Assembly (NCBI GenBank): GCA_017620315.1
Contig: JAFZQQ010000282.1
Span: forward strand, 1 to 5,247
DNA length: 5,247 nucleotides
Reading direction: 5' to 3'
DNA from: Oscillospiraceae bacterium
GTDB lineage: Bacteria; Bacillota; Clostridia; Oscillospirales; Oscillospiraceae
The notes under the pieces are model-generated. The model did no database searches. It had not been told where the DNA came from and saw only the letters and a list, made by a program, of their open reading frames with translations. Within the stretch, counting starts at the first letter, position 1; every line of letters starts with the position of its first letter. Positions 4,173 through 5,247 of this stretch are shown here, piece by piece. The position numbers were made by a program, and so were the translations under genes.

Positions 4173-5247
4173 CGTGCGCATCCTCCTTGTTCGTTATATG
4201 GAGCACCGTCGGGCCGTCGGCTCCGCCGATGATGCCCACGCTGCTGCCGTTTTGCACAGCCTCCTCAAGCTGCTCGCGCTGGGCGTCGCTGAGCCTGGCG
4301 TAAACGGCGTCATATCTGCGGAGATAAAGAACGGGGACGAGCGCGGCGACGAGCACCGCCGCCGCGGCGAGGAATATGTCCGGCGTGGGGACGGATTTTA
4401 TCTGCCCCAGCTCGACATAGGTCGAGCCGCTGTTGCGTATGACCGCCGCGCCAAGCTGCGGCCCGATGAGCATCGGCAGCAGCACGGCGAAGATCATGCG
4501 TATGCCGAGGAACAGTCCCACCTTGTCCTTGGGCGTGCGGTCGCGTATGTCCGCGCCGAGCGCGGCGGAGACCAGCATATAGCCGCCCATCATCACGCTG
4601 CCTGCGACCATTACGCCGAGCATTGAGCGGACAAAGAACATTCCCAGCAGCCCTGTGAGCATCGCTGCGAGCGCGGGAAGAACAAAGGTGAGCTTGCCTA
4701 CGCGGTCGATGACCTTTCCGAACGAAACCGAGACGGCGGAGGCTGTCAGCAGCACCACGCCCAAAACGATCGCATAGTTATCGATGCCGAGATAGTTTTG
4801 GATATATATAATGAGATAGGGGAAGAAGACCTGCACCGCGACGGAGAAGATACAAAAAGCGGCGAACGACAGGTAGAGTGCGCCGTTTTTGCGCACGACA
4901 GAGGGGCGGAAGCCGTAGAGCAAATTCTTAAAGTAAGGCGCGTCGCTTCCCGGGCGGGGCTTCTCGTCTATGAGCAGCAGCGCCGCAAGGCCGACAAGGC
5001 TCACCATCACGCCGAAAATGAGGTAGAAGGTGCGCCACTCGCCGCGCTGGGTATAGCCGTCAAACACACCGAATATGATGAGCATCGAAAGCAGCGGCAG
5101 CGTCGCCAGCACGGATTCTGCGCGGCCGCGGTTGCCGTCGTTGGTGACGTCGGTGACATAGGCGTTGAACGCCGCGTCGTTTGCGGTCGAGCCGAAAAAG
5201 GTCATCACACAGTCGAGAATAACGACGGCGACTGCCGCGGCGGCGGC
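4165..5247 (-). CDS. MFS/GPH-type sugar transporter with unusual C-terminal tail (N-terminus missing)
   Basis: The frame is open to the window edge, so the gene is cut at its 5' end; 360 residues are visible. Codons before GTG 5208 and ATG 5205 are fully coding (VVILDCVMTFFG) and continue a membrane helix, so neither is the start. The cytoplasmic loop DAAFNAYVTDVTNDGNRGR (24-42) resembles the conserved loop after the first helices of the MFS_2/GPH (MelB-like) sugar-cation symporters; about three helices should be missing. Further helices lie at about 46-62, 73-93, 124-149, 156-176, 186-206, 210-231, 245-270 and 290-309. The tail (311-360) is hydrophilic: a short charged helix (ARLSDAQREQLEEAVQNG) and then VGIIGGADGPT at 337-347. 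It lies upstream of the GH2 gene in one operon and probably imports the glycoside that enzyme cleaves. The substrate is not evident. Confidence 0.88.
   Translation of the reverse strand, partial: AAAAAVAVVILDCVMTFFGSTANDAAFNAYVTDVTNDGNRGRAESVLATLPLLSMLIIFGVFDGYTQRGEWRTFYLIFGVMVSLVGLAALLLIDEKPRPGSDAPYFKNLLYGFRPSVVRKNGALYLSFAAFCIFSVAVQVFFPYLIIYIQNYLGIDNYAIVLGVVLLTASAVSVSFGKVIDRVGKLTFVLPALAAMLTGLLGMFFVRSMLGVMVAGSVMMGGYMLVSAALGADIRDRTPKDKVGLFLGIRMIFAVLLPMLIGPQLGAAVIRNSGSTYVELGQIKSVPTPDIFLAAAAVLVAALVPVLYLRRYDAVYARLSDAQREQLEEAVQNGSSVGIIGGADGPTVLHITNKEDAHDE
4182..4188 (-). promoter_or_regulatory. Ribosome binding site that sets the GH2 start
   Basis: AAGGAGG on the minus strand lies 9 nt before ATG 4172 and directly abuts the in-frame ATG 4181, which is therefore too close to be used. 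This makes the start MNKLLTPWG rather than MRTMNKLL. The site lies inside the last codons of the transporter gene. Confidence 0.8.
4207..4239 (-). other. GIIGGADGPT motif in the transporter's C-terminal tail
   Basis: These 33 bases encode VGIIGGADGPT, followed by VLHITNKEDAHDE and the stop. The same string is a signature of the beta subunit of sodium-translocating decarboxylases (OadB/GcdB group), where it continues with a hydrophobic stretch (about TSIF or TAIF) and contains an aspartate thought to act in sodium transport. Here it stands after the last membrane helix of an unrelated transporter family. The motif is seen directly; the comparison is from family knowledge; its role here is unknown. 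Confidence 0.75.

Noticed and set aside
2982..4232. Long rightward open frame of 416 codons
   Set aside because: It lies antisense to the GH2 gene, has no ribosome binding site or recognisable domain, and has the His/Arg/Val-rich composition of a mirror frame of GC-rich coding DNA.
4174..4626. Rightward open frame of 150 codons
   Set aside because: It is antisense to the transporter gene and has the composition of a shadow frame (many Arg, His and Ala).
5203..5208. GTG or ATG here as the transporter start
   Set aside because: The frame stays open to the window edge and reads as part of a membrane helix, no ribosome binding site is present, and the family has further helices before this point.

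Overview
The window suggests a GC-rich, spore-forming member of the Firmicutes, most likely a clostridium of the Oscillospiraceae or a related gut lineage. The grounds are a YaaL (DUF2508)–BofA pair typical of endospore formers, strong AGGAGG-type ribosome binding sites, two sites resembling mother-cell sigma-E promoters, and a sugar transporter/glycosidase pair typical of gut clostridia. Protein-level recognition was done by eye, so family calls rest on visible motifs and gene order, not on a search.

Layout. The first 203 bases are the N-terminal part of a leftward gene for an exported or membrane-anchored protein (possibly SpoIID-like). It diverges from a rightward gene (422–1216) for an unrecognised protein with about eight membrane segments. 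Their shared spacer holds a sigma-E-like promoter pointing left, a good sigma-A promoter (extended -10) pointing right, and a leader of about 130 nt with several hairpins, two of which overlap and exclude each other. An 18-bp perfect hairpin (1222–1261) ends the membrane-protein gene and also lies downstream of tadA on the other strand. Between this hairpin and tadA is a small AT-rich island (about 1262–1383) that looks foreign and may hold a gene remnant.

Centre. tadA (1384–1827, leftward) encodes the tRNA adenosine-34 deaminase. It diverges from a two-gene unit, yaaL–bofA (1911–2437), whose frames overlap by 10 nt and which is preceded by a very good match to a sigma-E promoter. BofA is the inhibitor of pro-sigma-K processing, so this unit probably acts in the mother cell during sporulation. 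In Bacillus, tadA (yaaJ), the SRP RNA gene, dnaX, yaaK, recR, yaaL and bofA are neighbours; here the middle of that cluster is absent and tadA points the other way.

Right side. A leftward operon encodes an MFS/GPH-type sugar transporter (4165 to beyond the window edge, N-terminus missing) followed, with an 8-nt overlap, by a cytoplasmic glycoside hydrolase family 2 enzyme (2442–4172). Together they would import a glycoside and hydrolyse it inside the cell. The transporter ends in a hydrophilic tail carrying VGIIGGADGPT, a signature otherwise known from the membrane beta subunit of sodium-pumping decarboxylases. This displaced motif is the most unusual thing in the window. The GH2 gene and bofA converge with only 4 nt between their stop codons and no terminator between them.
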